Below are positions 45,549 through 56,968 of a stretch of 64,000 nt of DNA, piece by piece. Source of the DNA: Allomyces macrogynus ATCC 38327 (Eukaryota; Blastocladiomycota; Blastocladiomycetes; Blastocladiales; Blastocladiaceae). Where the stretch lies: positions 409,152-473,151 of the forward strand of contig GG745355.1 of assembly GCA_000151295.1 (NCBI GenBank), given 5' to 3'. The first letter of the stretch is position 1; each line of letters starts with the position of its first letter. A model generated the notes under the pieces. The model did not search any database. It worked only from the letters and a program-made list of their open reading frames with translations, and was not told where the DNA came from. Position numbers and translations under genes: made by a program.

Positions 45549-47590
45549 TCACGCCGCAACAACAGCAGCAGTCTTGGGCTTGGCGGCTGCGACCCTTGAG
45601 CGGCGATCAAGAACCATGAACGCCGCCGCGCACGCGAAACCCAAGACAGAGATCGCAAACAGCCAATAGATGTTGTTGTCGTAGAGGTGCGGCTCGGGCG
45701 TGCCCACGGCCTTGTCGTGCTTGAAGATCACGTTGAACAGGATCCCTCCACCGACGGCGGCGAACTAATTTATCACAGAAGCACGCCGAAGTCAGTGAGG
45801 ATGTGGCAACCCTGTGCACATAGAGCGCCACGGTAAACGCACGCTCCACGCTGTCATCGACTACAATCAGAAAAGAGGAAGAGTCGGAGGTTAGAAAGTG
45901 TTCCACGGCACGGAGGACTGAGAAACAGCAGCATGAATATAAGTACCAGGCCATACAGCGACGGTGCGATTTCGGGCTCGAAGTTTTCGGAAATCGCAGC
46001 TGGCAAGACGCCAAACCCAGCGCCAAACCCAAGACCGCAAAAAAAGAGCCCCACCTGGCTGAGCCAAAAGTTGCCGACGTGGAACCCGATCAGCATCAAC
46101 AAGAGCGCAACGACTTGGAGGACCTCGGACAAGAGCAGGATCGGCATGCGGCCAAAGTAGTCGGAGATGACCGCGAACCCAGCCTTGCCCAGCAAACGGA
46201 AAAACCCGTTGATCGAGACGACCATCCCGGCCATGGACGCCGACTTGTGGAACATGCTGACGGCAATGTCGGCAATCTGCGGCATCGTGACCAAGCAAGA
46301 CATGATAGACGTGAAGAAGACGAGGTAGATCAAAATGTACTTGAGCGACATGGCGTCCTTGGCAAACGACTCTTGCTTGGCCGCGTGCTCAGCGGGCGTC
46401 GCCGCTGGGGTATTCGTGGCCACGGCGCGCGCGCGGTCCTTGGCGTTGGCGGGCGGCACGTAACCCTCGGGTGGGAACCGGAAAATGAAGGCGGCCGGGA
46501 ACTGGATCACGGCGTAGACGCACATGACGATCAGGAACGTGTTGGCGACCGTCGTCTTTTGCAGCAGCGGCGTCTGCATGAGACTGCCGACGACACCGCC
46601 GAGACCGAACCCGCCCGTCGCATACGCCGCCGACTCTCCGCGCTTATCTGGGAAATACTTTTGCAGCGTCATAATCACGGTGATGTAGCTGATCCCGAGG
46701 CCTACCGCCGTGCAATCGGCATTTGGTCAGCTTGATTGGGACCGAAAGCGGCGTGTCGTTGTCGGCCAAAAGTAAATGAACGCGTACCGGACCCACCAAC
46801 GACGCCAATCCCAAAGTACAAGAGCCCGAGCGACTGGATGTGGCACGCCAGTGCGGCGAGAGCTTGGCCGATCATGTACAAGGTCGCGCCGAGCAGCGCC
46901 GGGATGCGCGGACCATGCCGCTCGAGCCACGGACCCGTCAAGAACGACGCCATGCCCAGCACGCCAACCGTGATGAAGAACGACACGGCGACCGTCTCCT
47001 CGGACACCGGCTCAGCGGCGCCCTCACTCATGCGCCGTGCAATCGGCCCATTGTACACAGACCTGGTGGAGAAGGATCAGTCTTCAAAATGGACAACGTC
47101 GAGTGACCGGGAGCAGAGAGAACACGCACCAGTCGTAGATCCCGCCCAGGCAAACGTGGTTCAAGAGCGCAGCGGGCAACAGGTTCCAGCGTTTGAACTC
47201 CCCGCCATGGCCCATGAACACGCGCGTCTCGGCAAGGATTTCCTTGCGTGCCAGAAGAGTGAAAGTGAGCTTTCACGTCCTCCCGCTGGCCCCATCAGCA
47301 TGGCACCGCCGTCGGCCACCCGCGTTTCCCCACCGCGTCGCCCATCCCAAACTATCATTCCCATCCATCATCCCCTTTGATTCCCGAGATTCCGCTACCG
47401 CCGCGGGCAAACCATGCGAAAGCAATAAAATCGGGAAAGAGCGTACCTTCTGCGACTTGGGAGCATGGTGCGTGTCCGTGAAGTACTGGCCGATCACGGT
47501 CACGACGCCATTCTTGTGGTGCTCGTTGTGGTGCGCTGCCTCGGGCGCGCGGATCTCGGCCGCACCGTTCACCGCGGGTGCCTGGTTCAT
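45549..47590 (-). CDS. MFS transporter, OFA (oxalate/formate antiporter)-like
   Basis: Six exons (47590-47447, 47242-47130, 47062-46788, 46701-45947, 45860-45843, 45764-45549) encode 506 residues. The His-rich N-terminus (EAAHHNEHHKN) precedes RWNLLPAALLNHVCLGGIYD WSVYNGPI, the helix-1 signature of OFA/monocarboxylate-type carriers. Later come GVLGMASFLTGPWLERHGPR, MTLQKYFPDKRGESAAYATG, GFGLGGVVGSL, INGFFRLLGKAGFAVISDYF and, across the last introns, YGLSMTAWSFAAVGGGILFN. The 18-nt exon 5 (SMTAWS) is required: the family motif YGLxxTAW is otherwise lost. Substrates in the family are small mono- or dicarboxylates; which one here is unknown. Confidence 0.82.
45843..45860 (-). other. Predicted 18-nt microexon of the OFA-like MFS gene
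   Basis: Flanked by GTAG acceptor and GTGCGT donor. It encodes SMTAWS, completing the conserved YGLxxTAW of the carrier family. Confidence 0.75.
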
Positions 47591-48764
47591 GCTGTCCAGT
47601 GGGTGGGTTAGGCAATCTCGCGATAGTCTGAATTCGTCCACGACCACGATCAGAGGGAGTCGTCTGGTGGAGAAGGAGCGTGACAACCGAGGGGTGCAAG
47701 AGCAGGAACCCCCTCCCTTGTCTCTCAAACGTCGGCGGTCGTGTACGGCCGCAGCAGCGATGATGGATGGCGGTGCACGCCGACCGTTGCTGCTGAACGC
47801 ACGCGAACAGCATCGAACAGCATCCGGCCATGTCCGTCGCGAAGTGAAGCACATGGCGACACAACGAAGACGGTCATTGATTGGTGCGCGAGATGGTCAA
47901 AGTGATTTGCTGCACCCATGCCAAAACACGACGCCGATAGTGAGGGCTGGCGCGTCTCCCAACGTGTTGTGAATGCGGGGGCGAAAAAGAACCCTGTAGC
48001 TGCACGATGCCATGCAAGTCTTCTCGATTGCCTCGCGTTGCCCTGCAGTTTGAGCTAGGTGGGCGCAAGTGCCTGGCTCGGGGTCCGTCATCATGTGGGA
48101 CCTTGGCGGGTGGCGTCTCCTGAGCAAACGCCAGCGACGCCCAGCGACACCGCCACCAGCGGCACGGCCGCAGGCGCGATCATCAGATCAAGAGCCGCAC
48201 AACCCCACAGCCCCATTATTTTTCAGGGATTTACGTTGCGTTGATTTTGCAATTTGCACCCACGCGTTGAAAATAGTGAAACGAGAGGGCAACGAGCTCT
48301 GATTGGCCAGCCGCAACTACCGCTGGCCGACGCGTCTTGTCGCGAACGTATTATGAGCGGTCTTGGCGGAAGAAATCCGGTCCTTGTCACAGCAGCCACG
48401 AGACCCAAGCGCGAGCTGCACGACGCTGCACCCATGCGCGCACAGCGACGCAACCTCGTGTCCTTTTCCGCGATCTGACGCGTTGGCACTGCGACAAGGA
48501 CACGAGGTCGGACGACTGCGGCCCATCCCGGTCATGCGCGCCATCGAGTGAGCGATGGTGTTTTGGAGCCCCCACTTCGGGCCTCGGACGCGCCCACCGT
48601 CGCGGGGGCCACCCACCAAGGACGCACCCCCACCGACCATGATTTCGATATTTAGTTGATCCGTGTCGAATCTCGCCCATGTTCTGGCCTGACTTGCTGT
48701 CCGTGGTCACCCTCACCCATCATCATTCACGGCGCGATCACAACGCGGGACCACCACCACGACC
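47591..48764. other. 1.2-kb intergenic region
   Basis: Divergent promoters of the OFA-like carrier and the LRR gene. Short overlapping frames on both strands around 48060-48650 show no domain. Confidence 0.4.
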
Positions 48765-51099
48765 ATGACGAGCCGTATCATCAAGTTATTCGGGCACCAT
48801 CCCGCCGGGAACACCGTCCAACCGCCGACCGACGCGACAATGGACAGTCGACTCGTCGGATCCAAGCAGGGCTTGCAGCTCGACGTGATCGCCGCACATC
48901 TACCGCCCGACTTGGCTGTGCTCGCGTGGCGCGACGTGCCGACGCCCAGCGAGCGCGCTCTCGTTTGCGCGCTGAACGAGCGCGCACTGCGCGAGACTGA
49001 TTTGACGACAGGTGGTCTCGGTGCGGATGTCGGCCCCGTGGTCAAGACGGTGCTGCAACGCGCAGTGTGGTTGGCGACGCCGGGGCGCGACGGCGACGTG
49101 GAATCTCCTCGGCGGCGCCGCAGCTCGTTGTCGAGTTTGACGCGGGAGCAGGACGGGATCGTCAAATCCGCCGACGATCAAGGGTTGGGACCAGCGGATC
49201 CCAGCGTTTTGCTGCAGTTGCTTGCGATGAGCCAGGCCATGGACGAAGCGGCCGGCGGCGAGGCGATGGGCAAGCGCCCTTCGTTGCGCAAGGCGATCGA
49301 GCCGCACGTGCAGTCCGAAAGCACTGGCGTGTGGCCCATGGCCGTCGCCGAGGTGCGCGACCGCGTGCTCGTGACGCTGTGCTCGGAAAATTTGGTCGAT
49401 TTGACGCCGGCAATCGGGTTGTTGGTCGAGGCCGATGTGTTGCAAGGGTACGCCATGATTCGTTTGTGATTTGTGCTCGCGTTCTGAGCAAGTGAAGCAC
49501 TTTCAAGGCACTAACGCGACGGGCCACAGGTGCTGCAACAGATTGTCGTCGATCCCGCGCGAGCTCGGCTTCTTGCAGAACCTGACAGTGTTGAGTCTTG
49601 CTCGAAACAGTTTGACGGAGTTTCCGCTCCCAATCCTGCAGTTGCGACGTCTCGCTGAGCTCGACCTATCCGATAATCAGATCAGCGGCATCCCGAGCGC
49701 CATTGGGACCATGTCGTCGCTCCTGTCGCTCGCCTTGGCGAAAAACAACATTGCGTATCTGCCCGCGTCGCTCGGTGAATTGACGCAGCTCGTGGTCCTC
49801 GACGTCGAGTTCAACCCTTTGCGCGCACTGCCTTCGAGCATCGTCTCGCTCGCTCACATCAAGCATTTCCGAATCGACGGGTGCCCTTTCTGGTGGCCTA
49901 TGGTCGCGGGTCCTGAACTGCCGCCGACGCGCCGCCACACGCTTCTTTCTGAGCCGCGACAGGACTTGCACGTCGACCATGACCGGATCGATCATGACGA
50001 TGTTCCCGGGATTGCCGACGCAGCCATGGAAGCACGTGCGCTCGCAGCCGACGTTGACGCGCTCGACCTGCCGAAATACGTGTCAGAAGACACCAAAACC
50101 TGGCCGCGTGTCCTGCCACTTCGCGAACTCGCGGCGCGCGCGCTCGTCAAGTCTGGCGCTGTCGTCAATGTCGCTGACGTGCCTGCGTGGTTGCTCGTCT
50201 CATACCGCGCATGCACGTTTTGCGGTGGGCCCTATTTTGACGTGTGTGCGCGGCGATACCGGTCGGTGACGCGACCCGGGCCGGGCGGGCTCAAGGTGAT
50301 CACAGTCGAGGACCGGCTATGCGTGCCGCATTGGAACGACGAGCAAGAACGCGTGGCTGCCATGTTTACCCGGGAAGAGGCGGGATTGCATTCGAGCGAG
50401 GAGCCCGTGGACAGCACTGCCGTCGTCGAAACGGCCGCGGCTATCGTGGACGCTAGGAATCTGGACGCCGCTGCAAACTGTGCCGAGCAGGGCCGCCATT
50501 CTACCTGCAACGTGGTCAGCCGAGCGGTGGAGCACCGTGCTTCGCATTTGTCGTCGGCAAGCTCTTCATCACGCCGCTCGTCCATCGCTTCCACAGCCAG
50601 CTCGATTGCGCGCAAGTCGGTGCGGTCGCTTGCACGCGCCGTGCGTCGTCTTTCGTCCTCGTCGATGAGCTCGGTCTCGCCGACTGCAGCGCACCATGAT
50701 CCCGGATCTGACGAGCCAAAGCACACCCAAGTATCGCGTCAATGCTCGACTGCGACCATCGACTTGGCCGGCTGCTCGATTGGCTCGGACCAGCTCTTTC
50801 TCCCACCCGAGGGAGTGCGCTTCGTCGGCACGGTTCCGTTTCTCGCTGCGGTCCAAGAGGCGGTCGCAATCCAGCTCTCGGCGCCGCGCGTGTCCGTTCC
50901 GCTCGGCGGGGCTGACCACCAGCACCACAACGGCGTCGTTAATAAGCTTACGTCACGCCTCCACCGTCACGGGCCCATTTCGGGTCGCGATGTCCAGGAT
51001 ATGGTGCGCGCTGCGGCAGCGACGCGGCCCGAGTGGGTGCCCTGGCTCACCGAGGTTGCGGAAATGGCGGCGGAGGGAAGTACCGCCGCGACAGCGTGA
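48765..51099 (+). CDS. Leucine-rich repeat protein, LRRC58-like
   Basis: Two exons (48765-49447, 49530-51099) join to 750 residues. The N-terminal ~225 residues are helical with no recognised domain. The exon junction leads directly into regular LRRs: RLSSIPRELGFLQNLTVLSL, NSLTEFPLPILQLRRLAELD, NQISGIPSAIGTMSSLLSLA and NIAYLPASLGELTQLVVLDV. A region resembling LRRC58 follows: LPLRELAARALVKSG, ADVPAWLL and a Cys pair in CTFCGGPYFDVCARRYRSV (possible zinc site). The remainder is Ser-rich (SSASSSSRRSSIAS) with a conserved-looking end LPPEGVRFVGTVPFLAAVQE. LRRC58 is a ubiquitin-ligase receptor candidate in animals; function here is not established. Confidence 0.75.
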
Positions 51100-51636
51100 A
51101 GCTTTCGTTCATGGCGGTTGGCTTGTTGCGTGAGGAATAAAGACGTGGAACTTGTTCTTCCCATCACTGTCGTGTGCAGGCTGCCCTCAAGTTTAGAGCC
51201 TGCGGTCCATCGATTATTTTGCTGCATGGCGATCGGGCGGCAAGGCTGTGTGCATGGCCAGGTGAACTCCAAAGAAGGGAAGCGTCAAAATAAGACTGGG
51301 CTGCTAGCTTCACGGTCACGCTTAAATAGCGACCAGCCTTGTTCGATAATTTCAAGTATCGACCTCTTCGACCTCCGTGACCACCGACGCTCGCCCCTGT
51401 GTTTGCACTGCTCGCAACTACTTGCAATAGGCTCGAAATCTAGCTGCAGTATGCGCGCCGGGCATTCGATACATCTTCCAACCCGTGCTGCCCAGAATTG
51501 ATTGATCCAACCCTTACAGCCGTGGTGCATCTGCCAACGCGACGCGACGCGCACATTTGCCAACGACCGTCGTCAACTCCCGCCGAATCGAGCCTCCTTT
51601 CCACGCCCAAAACCACACCTCCGCTTATTTGGCATC
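51100..51636. other. Intergenic region upstream of the UNC93-like gene
   Basis: No gene recognised on either strand. Confidence 0.4.
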
Positions 51637-53419
51637 ATGGAGGATGCGACCGTCCTCAATGAAAAAGGTCCGCTCGTGCTCATCTCTAGTATTGTGTCGC
51701 GGGCAACCAAGTGATCTGAACAATCATGAACGCCGTTATTCAGGTCACCGCGAGTTTGTGGTCGACGTTGCCGAGCACAACAAGTTTCGCGTGTCCAACG
51801 TCGTCTTCATCGACCACCCCGTTCCGCGCGGTACCGCTAAGGTCACCTGGCTCGGCGCGTGCTTCCTGTTGCTGTTCATCTCCTTCAACCTCGCCCAGTC
51901 GCGGATCACGACGCTCTACCCGACCCATGGCTTCTACTCGCTCGCCCTCATCTACGCTGCGTTTCTCGTCAGCTCGCTGGTCGCGCCGTACCTGATCCCG
52001 AGCAAACTCGCCAGCGCGCGGTGGGCCTTCTTCATTGCCGCTGTACCGTACGTCGCGTTTGTGCTCTCGGTCAACCTCGGCGCTGTGCCGCTGCTCGTCG
52101 CATCAGTTCTTGTCGGGATTGGGGCTGGCCTGCTCTGGCTACAACAGGGAATTTACGTCGCCCAGATCAGCCAGCTCGGCGGCGGCAAGATTGGCCGGCT
52201 CACGGCCACATTCCTGCTAATCCTGCAGCTCAACATGATCATTGGCAACGGGCTCTCGTACGCGCTTGAAGTCTCGGGCGCTCCCGTCTCGACGATCATT
52301 TGGGTCCTGACGGGCGTCGCGTCGCTGAGTGCGATTGGGTTCCTCGGCGTGCACGACCTGCCGGGCTCGGGTCGTGCGCTCTCGGTCGACTCGCAATTCG
52401 CACCCGCACCCGTCGCCGTGCCAAGTTCTGGATCCGTCGGTGTCGGCGCGACCCCGCGCGTCACGTCCAAGTCGCTCCCGCGCGACACGCTCGAAACGGC
52501 CGGTTTGGTCGCGCGGTTCCAGCGCGTCGCGCGGGCGCCGTGCGTCGTCTACTTGCACCCACTCATGGCCTTCAACGGCGCCGTCAACGCCCTCATTTTC
52601 GGGACCTTGCCGCTCTACGTGCCACGTCCCGCGCCGGGCCAGCCGGCACCTCAAGTCGCGATCCTGTACACCGTCTACGGCACAGCAGCTGTGCTCGCGA
52701 CCCCCATCTGGGGCCGGCTCTTTGACCGGTTCGGTGCACGGGGCCTGCTCGCCGGGCTCGGAGCCGTCGGCGCCGCGGCCATGAGCGCGTACCTCGCCCT
52801 CTTCATCGTTCCCGGTGCGCCGACCGGCCTGCTCCTGTCAGTGGCCGCCCTCCTCGCGGCACTCGAGACCGCCACGGCCTCGTTCCTCAATATGTACATC
52901 TCGACCGCGGTCAAGGCGCAGCTCGGCGGCAGCGATCTTGCGACCGGCACGGCATTCGGCATTTTCCGCGTCCAATTCTGCCTAGCGTTTGTGATCGTGT
53001 CGGTCATTGCGTCGGCGGCAACGCCCGCCGCGTACGCGGCCGTCTTTACAATCACGGCACTCGAGTTTGCCGGTGCCGTTGTCGCGGCCGGGTGGATGCT
53101 GCGCATGCTCGATCGCGGAGATACGCGGTGGAAGCGCGCGTCGGGTGAGTCGGCGGTGCCTGTGCCCGTCGCGGCGACGGCCGGGGTCGCGCCGAGCAGC
53201 AAGTCGCGGGGCGTGCCGGAACCCGTGTCGCTCCCGCCGGCACAGGCGGCGGCGCTCGGACTCGCGGTGCCGACGGGAATGCCGTCGGCGAATAGATCGA
53301 CGAGTGTCGGGGTGGTGGCGTCGTTTGACATGGCATCGATGGCGATGGCGGCGATTGCCAAGGCCAAGCCGGCGTCTAACTTTCAACAATTGGATGGTGA
53401 CGAGTCGGGGCGAGCGTGA
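51637..53419 (+). CDS. UNC93-like membrane protein (MFS superfamily)
   Basis: Exons 51637-51667 and 51744-53419 encode 568 residues. The first exon (MEDATVLNEKG) is short but joins in frame to HREFVVDVAEHNKFRVSNVV. About 11-12 hydrophobic helices are visible: VTWLGACFLLLFISFNLAQS, FYSLALIYAAFLVSSLVAPY, WAFFIAAVPYVAFVLSVNLG, then LLVASVLVGIGAGLLWLQQG IYVAQIS, which is the UNC93 signature GxGAxxLWxxQGxY. A cytosolic loop of about 60 residues (Ser/Pro/Arg) splits the two halves. The C-tail is Ala/Pro/Val-rich and unstructured. UNC93 proteins act as potassium-channel regulators or trafficking chaperones in animals; the fungal role is unknown. The longer frame starting at 51557 has no homology before residue 11 and is not used. 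Confidence 0.8.
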
Positions 53420-53565
53420 TGGAGCGGACGCCGACGGTGGAGGTGTATTGTGTGTGTTGGCGGACTCTGATGTGGACTCGATACATTGCTTTGCTTACGG
53501 CTGCTGCATGGCTACTGTGCAATCGCTCAGCAGACAAGGAACTGTCCCGAATCTCTTTGCATTAT

Positions 53566-55650
53566 TTACTCGTTCACATCAGATGCGGGCAACAGCTCGA
53601 CTTCAATCGTGGCCCCGTCAAACTTGGCCCTCATCGCATCCACAAACGCCTGCACGCCAAGCTTCCGCTCCACCTCGACAGGCACCTCAAAGCAAACTGT
53701 CAGCGCGCGTTGAAGAAGCATCCACTCAACCGTGGCCTCCACCAGCGCAACGTCGAGCTCAACGTCGGCCGTGGAGATCACAATCGTGCAGTGCGCGACC
53801 GTTCCCATCATGACGCCGCTGGACACGAGCGGCCACACCGCGCACACGCTCGGCGCCGTGTACAAGAGCCGCATCTCAGCAAGGCTCGGCCCGAAGCAAA
53901 CGGGTGGGTCGGCTCGGACGTGCGTCAGAGCGGGCAGACGCGTGAGGTCCCAGAGAGCGTCTGTCATGACAGCCACACCGCGCGGCAGCACGATTTCGGA
54001 GAGGGCCGGCACTCCCGCCGGGTCCACATGCTCAATATCCTGCAACTTGCGCGCGAAAGCCAAGAAAGCCAGCGTTTTCAGTGCCGGGAGGTCAATCCGG
54101 TCCCGCAATCCGTTCCACGCGGCAACGGGCGTCGTCAAGTTGGTGAGCTTGTGGTGCTTGAGCGGGTGCGTCCATACAACAGGGATTTCGCACGACAACA
54201 TCTTCAGGCGCGGCGTGCTCATGGCCAGATCGGAAGAAATGGCCAACGTCCGGCTGGTGAATCCGACTGTGCTCTTTGAATTTTCAAGTGCGAGATGCGA
54301 GGCGCACGGCATGGTTGGCAAGTGCAACGGGACATTGTGCTGCTCGCGATGCGTGACGACGACGGTGGCCGTGGTCACGAACGGCAGGATGCAACGCTGG
54401 AGAAGAACGAACAACAGTGGCGACGAGCGGACCGATTCGAGCAAGTTAAATTGCACGCCCTCAAGCACCACCAGCGACCCAACATCGTCAACTGAACCTT
54501 CCACGTCGACCGGGACGTCAAGATGGGTCAAGTGCGGCGCCGATGAGAGCAGCTCAAGGTGTCGTGGAGAGAGGACAATCCAACGACCAGACAGAGACAC
54601 CAGATTCGACAGCGGCAGCGTCTCAAGGCAATGGAGCGGAGCAGGGCGAAAAGTCATTGTCCGCCCGTCCGCAGAGAGAGTGAGGTTGGTAATCTGCGAT
54701 GCTGCGTTCAGTCCAGTGGTCGGCACAAACGTCATGAACGTCGGCAAGTCGAGTGTGGCCTTCTTGAGGTGCTGAAAGCGATGCGGATAGTCGTCATCGA
54801 GCGCGACCTGGCTGAGAGCGCTCTCCCAAACCAAAGTCTCGTTCAGCATGCGCAACTCGACCAGTGTCGTGGTCAGATTCAGAAACCGGTGCAGTGTCGC
54901 CACGGACGTGATGGAAAACTCGAGCAGGTCCAGATCAAGAACTTGGCACCGCGGCAGGTCGGGCAGACTATCGAGCTCAGTGCCGTACTCGCCGCTCAGT
55001 TGCAGACAACGGACATTGGGCAGCGATAAATGCGACAGGTTTGTGAAGGGCTGATAATTGGCCACAACGAGCTCGGTAAGTCGCGCCGCAATATCGGGCA
55101 TGCTCAAAATATTGCAGGCCAAGGACAGGGGCGAACTGTCACAGAAGACGAGGCGATGGAGCGAGCGACACGCCTTGAGAATCGCAAAGTCTGGATGACT
55201 TGCCTCGGGTCCCAGCCAGCCGCACACATGGATGCTGCGAATCAAAACGGCAGGAACCGCCATCATGATGGCGCCGTTGTCCATGGTGCCTTTTGACACT
55301 GTCGCCGGGAGCAACGATTGCTGGCCGGTGAAACTTTCGACGTACTCATGGACCTGGAGTGCATATAAGAACCTTGAACAGACGGCTTCTTTATCACTTG
55401 GGCGACAAACCGCGACGCCGAGGACGAGCCTGGTGCCATCGTCGGCCATAGTTGCCACCGTGTACTCGCGGGCGAGCGTCTTGAGCGCTGCGACACGAAG
55501 CAGCTTGCATGTCCCCGCGAGCGCTAGCAGGTCGGTGGGGACCTCCAACGGCTGGCAGTCACGGTCTACGACACATCTCGCTATTTCCTCGATGGCAAGG
55601 TCAGGGAGGTCGGCGAGGTTCAATGCTTGACGAGCGAGCTGGACAGTCAT
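53566..55650 (-). CDS. F-box-like/LRR protein, intact (type 3)
   Basis: Single exon of 694 residues from the ATG at 55650. It opens LNLADLPDLAIEEIARCVVD and LLALAGTCKLLRVAALKTLA, an F-box-like helix set. Irregular LRRs follow: LTELVVANYQPF, LSHLSLPNVRCLQLSGEYG, LPRCQVLDLDLLEFSITSVA, LHCLETLPLSNLVSLSGRWI, LSSAPHLTHLDVPVDVEG. The C-terminal 70 residues form a separate block (VAHCTIVISTADVELD; VCFEVPVEVERKLGVQAFVD AMRAKFDGATIEVELLP) that recurs in two broken copies at 56020 and 57000, so it is a true part of the family. The role as an SCF substrate receptor is inferred only. It is the longest uninterrupted frame in the window. Confidence 0.75.
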   Translation of the reverse strand: MTVQLARQALNLADLPDLAIEEIARCVVDRDCQPLEVPTDLLALAGTCKLLRVAALKTLAREYTVATMADDGTRLVLGVAVCRPSDKEAVCSRFLYALQVHEYVESFTGQQSLLPATVSKGTMDNGAIMMAVPAVLIRSIHVCGWLGPEASHPDFAILKACRSLHRLVFCDSSPLSLACNILSMPDIAARLTELVVANYQPFTNLSHLSLPNVRCLQLSGEYGTELDSLPDLPRCQVLDLDLLEFSITSVATLHRFLNLTTTLVELRMLNETLVWESALSQVALDDDYPHRFQHLKKATLDLPTFMTFVPTTGLNAASQITNLTLSADGRTMTFRPAPLHCLETLPLSNLVSLSGRWIVLSPRHLELLSSAPHLTHLDVPVDVEGSVDDVGSLVVLEGVQFNLLESVRSSPLLFVLLQRCILPFVTTATVVVTHREQHNVPLHLPTMPCASHLALENSKSTVGFTSRTLAISSDLAMSTPRLKMLSCEIPVVWTHPLKHHKLTNLTTPVAAWNGLRDRIDLPALKTLAFLAFARKLQDIEHVDPAGVPALSEIVLPRGVAVMTDALWDLTRLPALTHVRADPPVCFGPSLAEMRLLYTAPSVCAVWPLVSSGVMMGTVAHCTIVISTADVELDVALVEATVEWMLLQRALTVCFEVPVEVERKLGVQAFVDAMRAKFDGATIEVELLPASDVNE

Positions 55651-55989
55651 CGTAATACAAGGCACTCAAGCAGGTGGAGGGACTCTAGCTGGGTTCGGGC
55701 GCCTTTTGCAGCCAATCTCGAGAGTCTGTGGCTGCCAAAAAAAAATGAAAGTGCAGCGAGAGCAAGGAACGGAGGCAGGCATGAGGAGAGAGAACCCCCA
55801 GGAAGAGGCGGATCAGAAAATTCAAGTTGGAGGTGGTTTGACGTGGATGCCTGCATTCTCCACATCTCACAACCACAACGATGGGTGAGAACACAAGAGG
55901 ACCTGCCAGATGATTCTCATTCATGAGCATTCTTGAACAAGGACAAGCTCACCGCTCACCAATTAACAGTTGACCACAGTGATACGTGG

Positions 55990-56600
55990 GATCGAGCCGG
56001 TCCTGTATATTTTCTTCAATCCGACATGGGCAACAGATCAATTTCGACCTTGGCCCAGTCCAACTTGGCCCACATCGCATCCACAAACGCTTGCAAGCCG
56101 AGCTTCTGCGCAATATCAATAGGTACCTCAAAGCGAATCGGCACGGGTCCTTCGCGCATCATCCACCCAATTCCCGGCTCGACGAGTCTCAAGGCCCCCA
56201 TCTCGATATCCGCATTGGGGATAACAATCGTACAGTGCGCAAAGGTTCCCACCATGTGGCCAGGAGCCATGATCAACCACACCGTATAAGCGCTCGCTTC
56301 TGTGAACATAAGTTACAACTTGGTTCGTGGTGATCCGATGAGGAGTGGCATCCGCGGATTGAAGTCTTCAGCATAGGCAGTCGCGTCAGGTCCCAGAGCT
56401 CGTTGGCCCTGATCCTTTGCGGGGCAGCGAAACGTGGACGACGGCTGGCACACCCGCTGGTTCCACATGGTTGAGAGTCTGCGCAGCTCGGACAGATGAA
56501 AGTAAGGCTAGCCTTTCGAGTGCGGAGAGATCAATCCGGCCCCGTAGGTTGTTCCACGAGACGACGGACATGCTCAATTGCTTGGTGGGCAGCTTGGTCG
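55990..56600 (-). pseudogene. F-box/LRR type-3 copy, C-terminal remnant
   Basis: GTFAHCTIVIPNADIEMG and RFEVPIDIAQKLGLQAFVDA MWAKLD match the C-terminal block of the gene at 53566-55650. Upstream, 56577-56386 in another frame matches WNGLRDRIDLPALKTLA (as WNNLRGRIDLSALERLA). No N-terminal half was found. The following ~370 bases (56600-56968) hold nothing recognisable. Confidence 0.6.
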
Positions 56601-56968
56601 GTCATTGACGCTCGAGTCACGATGCAACACGACACGGCGACAGGGAAGGACTGGATGCAATATTATGCAAGTTTACAGATACTTGCGAGCGTTCAGTTTG
56701 GTAGAAAGCTGGGACACTTGAATCGAGTTCTGGTGTCAATCGTTTCGACGTCGCAAGGCACCACAGACGCTTATGCAGCAGCGCAACATCAACAAGGACT
56801 TGAAACCATAAATGCTTGTATGAAGTGGAAGTTGTGCTTTGCATCGTCGCAACTCGCAAGTTGATGTCCCGCTCGGCCTAACTCTTCAGGGCAGCACAAT
56901 CGCGCTGACATTGCTTTTGCGCTCTGTTGCACCGCTCCAAACTCGAAAAAGAGCAGCACACATGCTCA

